Notes under the pieces: generated by a model | Told to the model about the DNA's origin: nothing | Seen by the model: the letters and a program-made list of their open reading frames with translations, nothing else | Database searches by the model: none | Translations under genes and position numbers: made by a program | Origin: Ancylobacter sp. TS-1 | Lineage (GTDB): Bacteria; Pseudomonadota; Alphaproteobacteria; Rhizobiales; Xanthobacteraceae | Direction of reading: 5' to 3' | DNA: 64,000 nt | Assembly: GCF_009223885.1 (NCBI RefSeq) | Contig: NZ_CP045144.1 | Location: 3,336,001 to 3,400,000, forward strand | Part shown: piece by piece, positions 33,434 to 42,217 of the stretch | Layout of the letters: the number at the start of each line of letters is the position of its first letter | Position numbering within the stretch: position 1 is the first letter of the stretch

Positions 33434-34488
33434 AGGTCATCTATGACGAGGCGCAGAAGCGGCACCATCCCGGCTTCTTCCTGACCAGCGGGGCACGCGC
33501 GCCCAATCCCGAGACGCCGGCGCGGGCGGACATGCTGTTCGCCGCCGCCACCGCCGCCGGCCTCGTCCACGAGATGCCGCCCGATCTCGGCCTCGCCCCG
33601 GCGGCGGCGGTCCACACGCCGGAATATCTCGTCTTCCTCGCCAACATCTTCGCCCGCTGGCAGCGCATCGAGCTGGCCTCCGAGGAGGTGATCCCCAACA
33701 TCCACCCCGACCGGCGCGACGGCGCCTATCCGCTCTCGGCGGTCGGGCAGGCCGGCTACCACATGGCTGACACCTCCTGTCCCATAGGGGCCGACACCTA
33801 TGGCTGCGCGCTGCGCAGCGCCCATGCCGCCACTCAGGCGGCGCGGCTGGTGGGCGCGGGCGCGCCGGCGGCCTATGCGCTGTGCCGCCCGCCCGGCCAC
33901 CACGCCTTTGCCGATCTCGCCGGCGGCTTCTGCTACCTCAACAACGCCGCCATCGCCGCGCAGGCGCTGCGGGCGGTGGCGGATCGCGTGGCGATCCTCG
34001 ATGTCGACCTGCACCACGGCAACGGCACGCAGGGCATCTTCTATGCCCGCGCCGACGTGCTCACCGTCTCGATCCATGCCGACCCGGCGCGGTTCTATCC
34101 CTTCTTCTGGGGCCACGCGGACGAGCGCGGCCGGGATGCTGGGCTCGGCTACAATCTCAACCTGCCGCTGGCGCGCAAAACCGGCGACGAGGGCTTCCTC
34201 GCCGCGCTCGAGCGGGCGCTGGAGCGCATCGCCGCTTTCGCACCGGGCGGGCTGGTGGTGGCGCTCGGGCTCGATGCCTATGAGGGCGACCCCTTCGCCG
34301 GGCTTGCCGTCACCACGCCGGGCTTCGGGTGCATCGGCGCGCGCATCGCGGAGCTGGGTCTGCCGACTGTCATCGTGCAGGAAGGCGGCTATGCCTGCGA
34401 GGCGCTGGGGGCGAATCTGACATCCTTCCTCGACGGATTTCGCGCCGCCCATCGCGTGGGTGTGGCGCTTGCGGGAGAGCGGCCATGA
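33430..34488 (+). CDS. Histone deacetylase superfamily / acetylpolyamine amidohydrolase-like
   Basis: A 352-residue deacetylase-fold protein. The catalytic CRPPGHHAFADLAGG (tandem His) and metal ligands in ILDVDLHHGNGTQG and ALGLDAYEGDPF are present. The ADTSCPIGADTYGCAL insertion resembles acetylpolyamine amidohydrolases. It should remove acetyl groups from N-acetylated amines. Within this operon it probably makes the free amine for the aminotransferase. The exact substrate is not known. Confidence 0.87.
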   Translation: MKVIYDEAQKRHHPGFFLTSGARAPNPETPARADMLFAAATAAGLVHEMPPDLGLAPAAAVHTPEYLVFLANIFARWQRIELASEEVIPNIHPDRRDGAYPLSAVGQAGYHMADTSCPIGADTYGCALRSAHAATQAARLVGAGAPAAYALCRPPGHHAFADLAGGFCYLNNAAIAAQALRAVADRVAILDVDLHHGNGTQGIFYARADVLTVSIHADPARFYPFFWGHADERGRDAGLGYNLNLPLARKTGDEGFLAALERALERIAAFAPGGLVVALGLDAYEGDPFAGLAVTTPGFGCIGARIAELGLPTVIVQEGGYACEALGANLTSFLDGFRAAHRVGVALAGERP

Positions 34489-34925
34489 CGATCCGGACCT
34501 TCCAGGGCGTGGTCTATCCCGCCCAGTGCGACGCCATGGGGCACATGAACGTGCAGCATTATGTCGGCGTGTTCGACCAGGCGACGTGGCACCTCTTCGC
34601 CGCCTGCGGCTACGATTCCGGCTGGATCGAGGCGCGGCGCGAGGGCTGGGCCGATGTGCGGCAGGAGATCGACTATCGGCAGGAGGTGCGCGCCGGCGAA
34701 CTCTTCGTCATCGACAGCGCCGTGCGCCGGGTCGGCGGAAAATCGCTCACCACCTGGCACCGTCTCTCCACCGCGCGCGGGGTCAGCGCCGAGATGCTGG
34801 CGGTGACGGTCTATTTCGACCTCGCGGCGCGGCGCGCCCGCGAACTGCCGGACGTGGTGCGGGTGGGTGCGCTTGCCCTGCTTGAGCCATCGCCGGAAGA
34901 CCCGGCAAAGGTCGACCGCGCATGA
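34485..34925 (+). CDS. Hotdog-fold acyl-CoA thioesterase (4HBT-like)
   Basis: A 146-residue hotdog protein starting MTIRTFQGVVYPAQCDAMGH, where the Asp-x-Met-Gly-His-Met-Asn pattern (DAMGHMN) is the 4-hydroxybenzoyl-CoA-thioesterase-type active-site motif. The ATG overlaps the deacetylase stop. Thioesterases accompany BKACE genes in carnitine breakdown, where they hydrolyse the CoA ester released by the cleavage enzyme; the same job is likely here. Confidence 0.87.
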   Translation: MTIRTFQGVVYPAQCDAMGHMNVQHYVGVFDQATWHLFAACGYDSGWIEARREGWADVRQEIDYRQEVRAGELFVIDSAVRRVGGKSLTTWHRLSTARGVSAEMLAVTVYFDLAARRARELPDVVRVGALALLEPSPEDPAKVDRA

Positions 34926-35398
34926 GCGTCGCGATCCGTCCGGTTGAGCGCGAGGACCTGCCGGCCGTCGCCGACATGCTGACGCGGCTCGCCGATCATG
35001 TGCATCCGGGCCTTGTGCCGCGCGCCGGCGTCGCCGAACTCGACCGCTACGGGCCGACCGGGCTCGGGCTGTTCGAGGTTCTGCTGGCGCGGCGCGGTGA
35101 CGAGGCGGTGGGGCTGTGCCTCTACACCTACGCCTTCTCCGGCTGGCGCGGGCGGCCGGGCCTGTTCGTGGAAGACCTCTATGTCGCGCCGGCCGAGCGC
35201 GGCACGGGGCTTGGGCGTGCCCTGCTCGCCGCCGCGCTCGGGCGCGAGGCGGGCAAGGACTGCGCCTTCGTGACGCTGCATGTCGACCGCGACAATGAAG
35301 GCGCGCTCAGTTTCTACGGGCGTCTCGGCTTCACGGTCGAGGACCACGACACACTGACGATCGAGGGCGCCGGGCTGGCGGCGCTCCTCGATCGCTAA
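34922..35398 (+). CDS. GNAT-family N-acetyltransferase
   Basis: A 158-residue GNAT with the acetyl-CoA-binding motif VAPAERGTGLGRALLAA and a C-terminal NEGALSFYGRLGF. The ATG overlaps the thioesterase stop, making a five-gene coupled operon. It would acetylate a small amine, the opposite reaction to the deacetylase two genes before it, possibly for detoxifying or trapping the substrate. Confidence 0.88.
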   Translation: MSVAIRPVEREDLPAVADMLTRLADHVHPGLVPRAGVAELDRYGPTGLGLFEVLLARRGDEAVGLCLYTYAFSGWRGRPGLFVEDLYVAPAERGTGLGRALLAAALGREAGKDCAFVTLHVDRDNEGALSFYGRLGFTVEDHDTLTIEGAGLAALLDR

Positions 35399-35410
35399 GG
35401 GCTGGAGGCC

Positions 35411-36487
35411 TCAGGCGTTTTCGCCCTCGATGGCCTCGATCACGCCGGCGGTGACGTCCGCCGTGCGGGCGGTGCCGCCGAGGTCCGGCGTGTGGAAGCG
35501 CTTGTCGCCTGTCACCCGCTCGATGGCCTTCATCAGCCGGTCGGCGGCCGGCTTCTCGCCGAGATGCTCAAGCAGCATCACCGACGACCAGAAGGTGCCG
35601 ACCGGATTGGCGATGCCCTTGCCGATGATGTCGAAGGCCGAGCCGTGGATGGGCTCGAACATCGAGGGATAGATCCGCTCCGGGTTGAGGTTCGCGGTCG
35701 GCGCGATGCCGAGCGAGCCGGCCAGCGCCGCCGCCAGATCCGACAGGATGTCGGCGTGCAGATTGGTGGCGACGATGGTGTCGAGGCTTTCCGGCTTCAT
35801 CACCATGCGCACCGTCATGGCGTCGACCAGCATCTTGTCCCAGGTCACATCGGGGAAGCCGGCGGCGACCTGCGTCGCCACCTCGTCCCACATCACCATG
35901 GCGTGGCGCTGGGCGTTCGACTTGGTGACGACGGTGAGATGCTTGCGCGGGCGCGAGCGCGCCAGCTCGAAGGCGAAGCGGATGATGCGCTCGACGCCGG
36001 CGCGGGTGAACATGGCCACATCCGTCGCCACCTCGATCGGGTGACCCTGATGGGCGCGCCCGCCGACGCCGGCATATTCGCCCTCCGAGTTCTCGCGCAC
36101 GATCACCCAGTCGAGTTCCGGCCCGTCGACCTTGCGCAGCGGCGAGGTGATGCCCGGCAGGATGCGGGTCGGGCGCACATTGGCGTACTGGTCGAAGGGC
36201 TGGCAGATGGCCAGGCGCAGCCCCCACAGCGTGATGTGGTCCGGGATTTCCGGGTGGCCGGCCGAGCCGAACAGGATGGCGTCGTGGTGGCGGATCTGCT
36301 CGCGACCGTCCTCCGGCATCATGCGGCCGTGCTTCTTGTAGTACTCGCCGCCCCAGTCGAACGTGTCGACGGCGAAGGAGAAGCCGCCATCGCGGCCGGC
36401 CAGCGCGTGCAGCACCTCGACGCCGGCCGAGATCACCTCGTCGCCGATGCCGTCGCCGGGAATGGCGGCAATCCTGTAGGTCTTCAT
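35411..36487 (-). CDS. Tartrate dehydrogenase / decarboxylase family
   Basis: A 358-residue isocitrate/isopropylmalate dehydrogenase-fold enzyme. AIPGDGIGDEVISAGVEVL opens it, and VRENSEGEYAGVGGRAHQG and DAMTVRMVMKPESLDTIVATN hold substrate and metal residues typical of tartrate/D-malate dehydrogenase. It oxidises tartrate or D-malate with NAD. ATG 36487 follows GGAGGAGCCCCCC. It converges with the GNAT gene and is divergent from a LysR gene that probably controls it. Confidence 0.88.
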   Translation of the reverse strand: MKTYRIAAIPGDGIGDEVISAGVEVLHALAGRDGGFSFAVDTFDWGGEYYKKHGRMMPEDGREQIRHHDAILFGSAGHPEIPDHITLWGLRLAICQPFDQYANVRPTRILPGITSPLRKVDGPELDWVIVRENSEGEYAGVGGRAHQGHPIEVATDVAMFTRAGVERIIRFAFELARSRPRKHLTVVTKSNAQRHAMVMWDEVATQVAAGFPDVTWDKMLVDAMTVRMVMKPESLDTIVATNLHADILSDLAAALAGSLGIAPTANLNPERIYPSMFEPIHGSAFDIIGKGIANPVGTFWSSVMLLEHLGEKPAADRLMKAIERVTGDKRFHTPDLGGTARTADVTAGVIEAIEGENA

Positions 36488-36602
36488 GGGGGGCTCCTCC
36501 GGCACGGGCCGTTCGTTGCGGCGCCTGAGCGGCGCTTATCGGGGCGCGGAGACTGGGCCTGCGGGTTCGCAAGCTCAATGCGGGTTAGAATGTACAAAAA
36601 AA

Positions 36603-36617
36603 TGCAATAATATCGCA
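36603..36617. promoter_or_regulatory. Possible LysR site TGC-N9-GCA
   Basis: TGCAATAATATCGCA lies in an A+T-rich stretch between the divergent tartrate dehydrogenase-like and LysR genes. The symmetry is short (TGC/GCA), so this is only a weak operator or promoter candidate. Confidence 0.25.
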
Positions 36618-36667
36618 CGGCGCGCCGCCCGGACGATGAAGCGGCGCGAACCGGGGGTGCGGGGGCC

Positions 36668-37582
36668 ATGAATCTCGACCAGCTTCGCTGCTTCGTGGCG
36701 GTCGCCGAGGAACTGCATTTCGGCCGCGCTGCCCGGCGGCTGGAACTGATGCCCTCGGCGCTCGGCCGTCAGGTGCAGCTGCTGGAGGAATCGCTCGGCG
36801 CCGCCTTGCTCAGCCGTACAACGCGCTCGGTCGCGCTCACGGTCGAGGGCGCGGCGCTGCTGGAGGAGGCGCGCGCGCTGCTGGCCGGCGCGGACGACAT
36901 CGTCGCCCGCTTCCGCGCCCGAGCCCGCGCCCGGGCGACCACGCTTCGGCTCGGCGCGGTCGACACCGCCGCCGCCGGGCTGGTGCCGCTGCTGCTGCAC
37001 GATTTCCGCCAGCAATACCCCGACATCGCGGTCGAACTGGTGGAGGACAAGACCATCCGCCTGCTGCCGCGCCTGCTCTCCGGCCGGCTGGACCTCGCCT
37101 TCATCCGCCCGCCCGCCGTGCTCGGGGGGCAGATCGAGGCGCATCTGCTGTTCCGCGAAAGCGTGGTGGTGGCGATGCGCAGCGACCACCGGCTGGCGCG
37201 GCGCCGCTCCGTCACGGTCGAGGCGCTGGCCGACGAACCGCTGATCGTGCCCGACCGGCGATCACGCCCGCACAGCCACGACCTCACCATGAAGCTGTTC
37301 GCGCAGGCCGGGCTGCGCCCGGCGGTGGCGCAGGTCGCCGGCGAGAAGCAGACCATTGTCGGCCTCGTCGCCGCGGGGCTTGGTGTGGCGCTGGTGCCGC
37401 GCTGGACCGCGCGCCTGTCGGTGGCCGGGGTGCGCTACGTGCCGCTGTCCTTCGAGGGGGCGCAGGCGCTGAACATATTGCCGCTGGCGGCCGCCTGGGC
37501 GCGCGGCTCGCGCGACCCGGCCCGCGAGGCGATGGTCGCGCTGCTGATGGAGCGCCTGCCCGACTACAGCCGCGAGGCGTGA
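36668..37582 (+). CDS. LysR-family transcriptional regulator
   Basis: A 304-residue LysR protein opening [20 protein letters not shown], with helix-turn-helix at residues about 3-60 and a sensor domain with [16 protein letters not shown]. It is divergent from the tartrate dehydrogenase-like gene by 180 bases and is the likely regulator of it. It resembles the CbbR/BenM-like group in general form only. Confidence 0.9.
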   Translation: MNLDQLRCFVAVAEELHFGRAARRLELMPSALGRQVQLLEESLGAALLSRTTRSVALTVEGAALLEEARALLAGADDIVARFRARARARATTLRLGAVDTAAAGLVPLLLHDFRQQYPDIAVELVEDKTIRLLPRLLSGRLDLAFIRPPAVLGGQIEAHLLFRESVVVAMRSDHRLARRRSVTVEALADEPLIVPDRRSRPHSHDLTMKLFAQAGLRPAVAQVAGEKQTIVGLVAAGLGVALVPRWTARLSVAGVRYVPLSFEGAQALNILPLAAAWARGSRDPAREAMVALLMERLPDYSREA

Positions 37583-37604
37583 GGGTGCGCGTGCTGCGGG
37601 CGGG

Positions 37605-37985
37605 CTAGCGTCGGTAGGAGATGAGGCACACCAGTTCGCCGCTCGCGCTGAAGGTGGATGACAGCACCCGTACCTCCGTGAACGCCTTGCCCTCGAACAG
37701 CCCCTTCTCGATCTGCCCGGCGGCGTAGCCCCCGCAATAGGTCCGCTCGCCCTGCTTGCGCGCCGCGCTCACCGTGTCGGGGGCGCTGCTGGCATAGGTC
37801 GCCACCGTTCCGTTGCTGCAGAGCAGTTCGTCCGCGCGCGCCTCGCAGCGGTGCCCCGTCGCCGTCAGCTCCGAGCGGAGCTGGCTCAGGAACGCGTTGG
37901 TCTCGGCCGCCGCCGCCGTCGGCAGGAGGGCAGCGAGGGCGAGCAGCGCGGAAGCGAACGGACGGGCCGCCTTCGTGTCGGTCAT
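37605..37985 (-). CDS. Small exported protein of unknown function
   Basis: A 126-residue protein with a clear signal peptide (hydrophobic ASALLALAALLPTAAAAE near residues 11-28). The mature part has three Cys residues that could form disulfides (HRCEARADELLC and TYCGG). AGGAGGCACGAC precedes the ATG at 37985. It overlaps the SulP permease gene by four bases and is translated after it. I do not recognise a family. Confidence 0.75.
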   Translation of the reverse strand: MTDTKAARPFASALLALAALLPTAAAAETNAFLSQLRSELTATGHRCEARADELLCSNGTVATYASSAPDTVSAARKQGERTYCGGYAAGQIEKGLFEGKAFTEVRVLSSTFSASGELVCLISYRR

Positions 37986-39673
37986 GTCGTGCCTCCTGTG
38001 GGTGCGGGCTCCGCCCGGTCGAAGGCGGGGATGAGTTCCTCGAGGTCCTCGAAGATCATCGTCTTGCCGATGCGCTCCAGCGTGCCGGCGCGTTCGAGAA
38101 TGTCCATCGGGTCCCGGTGCAGTTCGGCGATGCCGAGCGCGACGCCCTCGGAGGCGAACTCCGCCCGCACCTCGTTCAGCATGGTGGCCGCCGTCGAATC
38201 GACCTGCGCGACGGCGCTGGCGTCGATCACGAACCAGCGGGTGCCGGCGGGCAGCGCCGCCAGATGCGCCTTCAGCAGCTCGCGCACATAGTCGACATTG
38301 AAGAACAGCAGGCTGCCCTGGATCATGCACACGGCGAGCCCCGGCACCGGCCGCGCCTTGGGGGTGCGGTGCAGCTTGTAGAAGCCGGGGCGGCCGGGAA
38401 TGCGCCCGAGCAGGGCGTCGCGCGGGCGCATCTCCTTGAGCAGCACATAGGCCAGCGTTGCCGCGACCGCGACCATCACGCCGTTGAGTACGCCGAGGCT
38501 GAGCGCGCCCCACAGGCTGATCAGCGCGAAGGCGAATTCCATCCGGCTGATGCGCCACAGCTCGGCGAACGCGCGCAGGTCGATCAGGCTCAGCGCGGCG
38601 GCGGCGAGGATGGCGCCGAGCGCCGGGACGGGGAGAATGCGCAGCGCATCGTTGAGATAGAGCAGCAGGATGGCGAGGCTCAGGGCCGCGACGAGCCCGC
38701 TGAGCTGCGAGCGCCCGCCGACCGAGAGGTTCACGGCGGTGCGCGAATCCGAGACCGTGACCGGGAAGCCGCTGAACAGCCCGGCCGCGATGTTGGCGGC
38801 GCCCAGCCCGGTCAGTTCGGCGTCGGGATCGACCTCGAACTTGCCGCGCGCCCCGAAACTGCGCGCGGCGACGATGCCGGAGCCGAAGCTCACCAGCCAG
38901 ACAGCGGCGGCGCCGAGCAGCGTTTCCTTCAGCGAGAGCGCCGTCTCGAAGGGCAGCGAGAGCGTGGGAAAGCCCTGCGGGATCGGCCCGACCACCTTCA
39001 CGCCCATCGCCTCGAAGCCGAACAGCCAGGAGCCGAGGGCCGCCAGCGCGACCACGACGAGGGGGCCGGGAACCGGCGACTTCCACCGGCCGAGAAGCAG
39101 CAGCAGCGCGAGCAGGCCGCCGCCAAGCGCCGCCGAGGGCCAGTGGATGCTGCCGGCGTTGCGCATCAGTTCCAGGATCGGGCCGATCAGCCCGTCGGAG
39201 GTGATGCGCAGGCCGGTGAAGCGGCCGATCTGGCCGATGAGGATGGACAGAGACACGCCGCTGATGAAGCCGAGCAGGATCGGCCGCGACAGGAAGGCCG
39301 CCACCACGCCGAAGCGCAGCCGCCCGGCGATCAGGCACATCACCCCGACCGTGACGGCGAGCAGCGAGGCGGCGACCATGCGGTCGGCGGGCGTCGCCGC
39401 CGTCAGGCTGGCGAGAACGCCGGCCAGCACCGTCATGGTCGGCGCGTCCGGTCCCACGATCAGCTTGCGGGAGGGGCCGAACAGCGCGTAGCCGATGAGG
39501 GGAAACAGGCTCGCATAGATGCCGGCCTCGGGAGGCAGGCCGGCGATCGCGGGATAGGCGATGGCGCTCGGCACCGCGACCGTGGCGATGGCGAGGCCGG
39601 CCGTCACGTCGCTGCGGATCCACGCCGGCTGGAAGCCGGCAAAGCCCTTGAGGATCGGTAGTCTGAGCGGCAT
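37982..39673 (-). CDS. SulP-family anion permease with STAS domain
   Basis: A 563-residue SLC26/SulP transporter. The membrane part (about residues 20-420) has the conserved AIAYPAIAGLPPEAGIYASL and NIAAGLFSGFPVTVSDSRT segments. The C-terminal STAS domain (about 440-550) includes WFVIDASAVAQVDSTAATML, where a Ser is the usual regulatory site. Substrates of the family include sulfate, bicarbonate and dicarboxylates; this one cannot be assigned. ATG 39673 is favoured over an upstream in-frame one. Confidence 0.9.
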   Translation of the reverse strand: MPLRLPILKGFAGFQPAWIRSDVTAGLAIATVAVPSAIAYPAIAGLPPEAGIYASLFPLIGYALFGPSRKLIVGPDAPTMTVLAGVLASLTAATPADRMVAASLLAVTVGVMCLIAGRLRFGVVAAFLSRPILLGFISGVSLSILIGQIGRFTGLRITSDGLIGPILELMRNAGSIHWPSAALGGGLLALLLLLGRWKSPVPGPLVVVALAALGSWLFGFEAMGVKVVGPIPQGFPTLSLPFETALSLKETLLGAAAVWLVSFGSGIVAARSFGARGKFEVDPDAELTGLGAANIAAGLFSGFPVTVSDSRTAVNLSVGGRSQLSGLVAALSLAILLLYLNDALRILPVPALGAILAAAALSLIDLRAFAELWRISRMEFAFALISLWGALSLGVLNGVMVAVAATLAYVLLKEMRPRDALLGRIPGRPGFYKLHRTPKARPVPGLAVCMIQGSLLFFNVDYVRELLKAHLAALPAGTRWFVIDASAVAQVDSTAATMLNEVRAEFASEGVALGIAELHRDPMDILERAGTLERIGKTMIFEDLEELIPAFDRAEPAPTGGTT

Positions 39674-39804
39674 GTGGCGTTCTCTCGCGTCGAACCGGGA
39701 CGGACGGCCCCGAGGCGCGGCGTCGTGCGCCACGGCGGGGCCGTCCTGTCGATTCCAGCCTTCGTCTCGGTCCCGCGTTCCGGGAGGCGCCGGCCGCGAG
39801 GCGG

Positions 39805-40725
39805 CTAGCGGTCGAAGAGGCTCCAGTCCGGCCCGGGATCGAAGCGTTTGATTCTGGGCGCGAGCTTGGCGGTATCGGGACCGAGATTGCGCTCATAGAC
39901 CCCGCCGCGCTGGTCGCACAGGAAGGTCATCACGCCGGTTTCCTGCCACCGTTCGGGATAGGCCAGCATGGCGAAGCCGGCCAGAAGGCGGTCCTTGACC
40001 ATGTAGCTATAGGCGCCGCCTGGCGCGTGCGGGCCCTGGCCGGTGAGAATGCGGTAGATGTAGCCTTCATAGGCGCGCGGCTTGTCGCCGCTTGTCACCT
40101 TCTCCAGCGCCGCGGCGGCGATGCGGTCGCCCAGCGGGCTGCGGTCGGAGGGCCCCTCCGGCGGCCAGTAGAGGCCGTCATGGCGTCCGGGCGTGCTGAT
40201 GAAGCGCCGCGCATATTGCTGCACCGGCTCGTCATCGTGCAGCGTGGCGAAGTACTCGTTCTGTGCCGCCACGAAATCGGCGCAGGCGGCGATGGCGGTC
40301 AGTTCGTGGCGCCCGATCACCCGGTCGGTGATCTCCTGGCGGCCGGCGGCGAGGTCGAAGGACCATTTGCCGTCCTTCGGCCGCAGCGGAACCGGAAAGC
40401 GCCAGCCCACCTTGCCGAGAACCAGCAGCTTGTCGCCGTCCATTCCGTCGGCGAAGTCCATCCGGCCGTCGGCGAGGCTGAGGAACATCTCGCGGCGGCG
40501 GCTGTCGGTCTGCGGGTCGCCGGTCCCCAGCACCTCGCGGGCGCCGGGACCGAAGAGGGCGTCGAGCCGCGCCTCGTCGGCCGCGCGCACGCCCTCGACG
40601 AGGGCGGCAGCCGCGGCCTCGGGCGAGGCGAAGGCCTCCTGCGCCGACGCGGAGATAGAGGCCGGGATCGGGGCGGCGAGCGCGGCGCCGATCAGAAGCG
40701 TGGCGAGAAGCGTGCGATGGTTCAT
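39805..40725 (-). CDS. DUF2950 family exported protein
   Basis: A 306-residue protein with an N-terminal signal (MNHRTLLATLLIGAALAA). It carries the DUF2950 features: FPVPLRPKDGKWSFDLAAG, then AQNEYFATLHDDEPVQQYA and PGGAYSYMVKDRLLAGFAML. Function is unknown; it is often found next to DUF3300 genes, as here (10 bases downstream of one). GTGAGGAGAACGTC precedes the ATG. It is probably periplasmic or outer-membrane associated. Confidence 0.82.
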   Translation of the reverse strand: MNHRTLLATLLIGAALAAPIPASISASAQEAFASPEAAAAALVEGVRAADEARLDALFGPGAREVLGTGDPQTDSRRREMFLSLADGRMDFADGMDGDKLLVLGKVGWRFPVPLRPKDGKWSFDLAAGRQEITDRVIGRHELTAIAACADFVAAQNEYFATLHDDEPVQQYARRFISTPGRHDGLYWPPEGPSDRSPLGDRIAAAALEKVTSGDKPRAYEGYIYRILTGQGPHAPGGAYSYMVKDRLLAGFAMLAYPERWQETGVMTFLCDQRGGVYERNLGPDTAKLAPRIKRFDPGPDWSLFDR

Positions 40726-40735
40726 GACGTTCTCC

Positions 40736-42217
40736 TCACCGCCGTCCGCCGTGGCCGCCACCGCCGGGTCGTCCGCCACCGCCGCGCGGCGGCACGGGCG
40801 GGCGGGACGCCGACTGGCGGCTCGTGCTGCCACGCTTGGCAAGGCCGGCAGCTCCCCCGCCGGCGCCGATGTCGCTGAAAGCCGAGGGACGCTGCGGCGC
40901 GCTCGGGCGTCCTGCCGCCGGCCGGTCAGGGCGCGGGGCGGGCTTGGTCGACGGCTTGGCGGATGGCTTGGCGGCCGGAAGCGTCCCCGGCCGGCCTGCG
41001 CCGGGGCCGGCCACTCCCGGTCCGCCGACGCCGGGCCCACCGACACCCGGTCCACCCGGACGCGCGGGGCCACCAATGCCGGGCGCACCGACCCCGGGCC
41101 CACCGACGCCGGGGGCTCCGGGACGGCCCGGTCCACCTACACCGGGACCGCCTGCGCCGGGACCGCCTGCGCCGGGCCCGATTGCGCCGGGGCCGCCGAT
41201 ACCCGGCCCGCCCGGTCCGGCAGGTCCGCCGGGACGGCCGGGTCCACCGATGCCGGGCTTGGTGCCCTGTCCGGGACGGTAGCGGTCCGGGTCCGGGCGC
41301 CACGGCCGCGTGTTGCCGTTGCCGATATTGATCTCGTTGCCGATGTTGATGTTGCCGTTGTTCACGCCGCCGGGACGGTAGCCGGGATATCCGGGATAGC
41401 CCGGGCGGTAGCCGGGATAGCCGGGCCAGCGCGGCGGGTAGACCCAGCCATAGCGCCAGTCCCATGCATTGTCGGCCATGGCACCGACGGCGACGCCGAG
41501 CCCGAATCCGATCACTCCGGCCGCGACGGCGCCGCTGTCATAGACCGTCGCCGGGTTGTAGGTCGGCACGTAGATCACGCCCGGCTCGGCCGGCTCGATG
41601 ACGATGTAGGTCGTCTCGGCCTGCTTCTCGACGACCACGCGCTGCTGCGGCGTGGTGGAGAGCGCGCCCGACTGCTGCGCCAGACGGCGCAGCTCCTGAA
41701 TCGTCGCGGCGACATCCTGCGGCTGGTAGACGAAGGCGTCGCCGAGGTCGGAGGTGGCGTCGAGGTCCGCGTTGAGCCGCGCGATCACGTCGGGGAAGCG
41801 GGCCAGCGCCTTGACCTGCGGCGACCAGGACTGCGCGTCGATGCCGCTGAAATCGCCCTTGCCGACCGCAGCCTTGTTCTTGTCCAGCCAGCGCCCGGCC
41901 TGCACGATCTCGATCGGATAGGCGCAGGCGGGCAGCAGCTGGGCGAGCAGGTCGTCCGGGTAGAGCGCATAGGGCGACACCAGCTTGCGGATCTCCTCCT
42001 GCGAGAAGCGGATGGCGGGTGCCGCCGCAGCCGGGTCGACGGCGGGCGCGGGCTCGGCGGCCGGGACCGTGGCTGTCGGCATGCCGGCGGCGGGCGCCGG
42101 CATCGTCGCCTGCGCCCGTGCGGGGGCGGTCGCGCCGGCGATCAGGCCGGCCGACAGGGCCAGCATCGACACCGTCGCCCGCAGGCCCGCCCCATAGTCC
42201 CTGTCGCCGCGCCGCAT
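40736..42217 (-). CDS. DUF3300 protein with Gly-Pro-rich C-terminal tail
   Basis: A 493-residue exported protein. After the signal region (about residues 1-36) comes the DUF3300 domain (about 65-250), with LVSPYALYPDDLLAQLLPA and VIYVPTYNPATVY. Then follows a Tyr/Gly/Pro-rich stretch (PGYPGYRPGYPG) and a long tail of GGPG, GAP and GVGGPG units (about 320-410), collagen-like in composition. The tail ends with Arg/Gly-rich GGGGRPGGGGHGGRR. Function is unknown; envelope localisation is likely. It overlaps the HlyD-type gene by one base. Confidence 0.85.
   Translation of the reverse strand: MRRGDRDYGAGLRATVSMLALSAGLIAGATAPARAQATMPAPAAGMPTATVPAAEPAPAVDPAAAAPAIRFSQEEIRKLVSPYALYPDDLLAQLLPACAYPIEIVQAGRWLDKNKAAVGKGDFSGIDAQSWSPQVKALARFPDVIARLNADLDATSDLGDAFVYQPQDVAATIQELRRLAQQSGALSTTPQQRVVVEKQAETTYIVIEPAEPGVIYVPTYNPATVYDSGAVAAGVIGFGLGVAVGAMADNAWDWRYGWVYPPRWPGYPGYRPGYPGYPGYRPGGVNNGNINIGNEINIGNGNTRPWRPDPDRYRPGQGTKPGIGGPGRPGGPAGPGGPGIGGPGAIGPGAGGPGAGGPGVGGPGRPGAPGVGGPGVGAPGIGGPARPGGPGVGGPGVGGPGVAGPGAGRPGTLPAAKPSAKPSTKPAPRPDRPAAGRPSAPQRPSAFSDIGAGGGAAGLAKRGSTSRQSASRPPVPPRGGGGRPGGGGHGGRR

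Noticed and set aside
41000..41260. Tandem CCGGG-rich repeats as a separate repeat locus
   Set aside because: They are coding and explained by the Gly-Pro tail of the DUF3300 protein.
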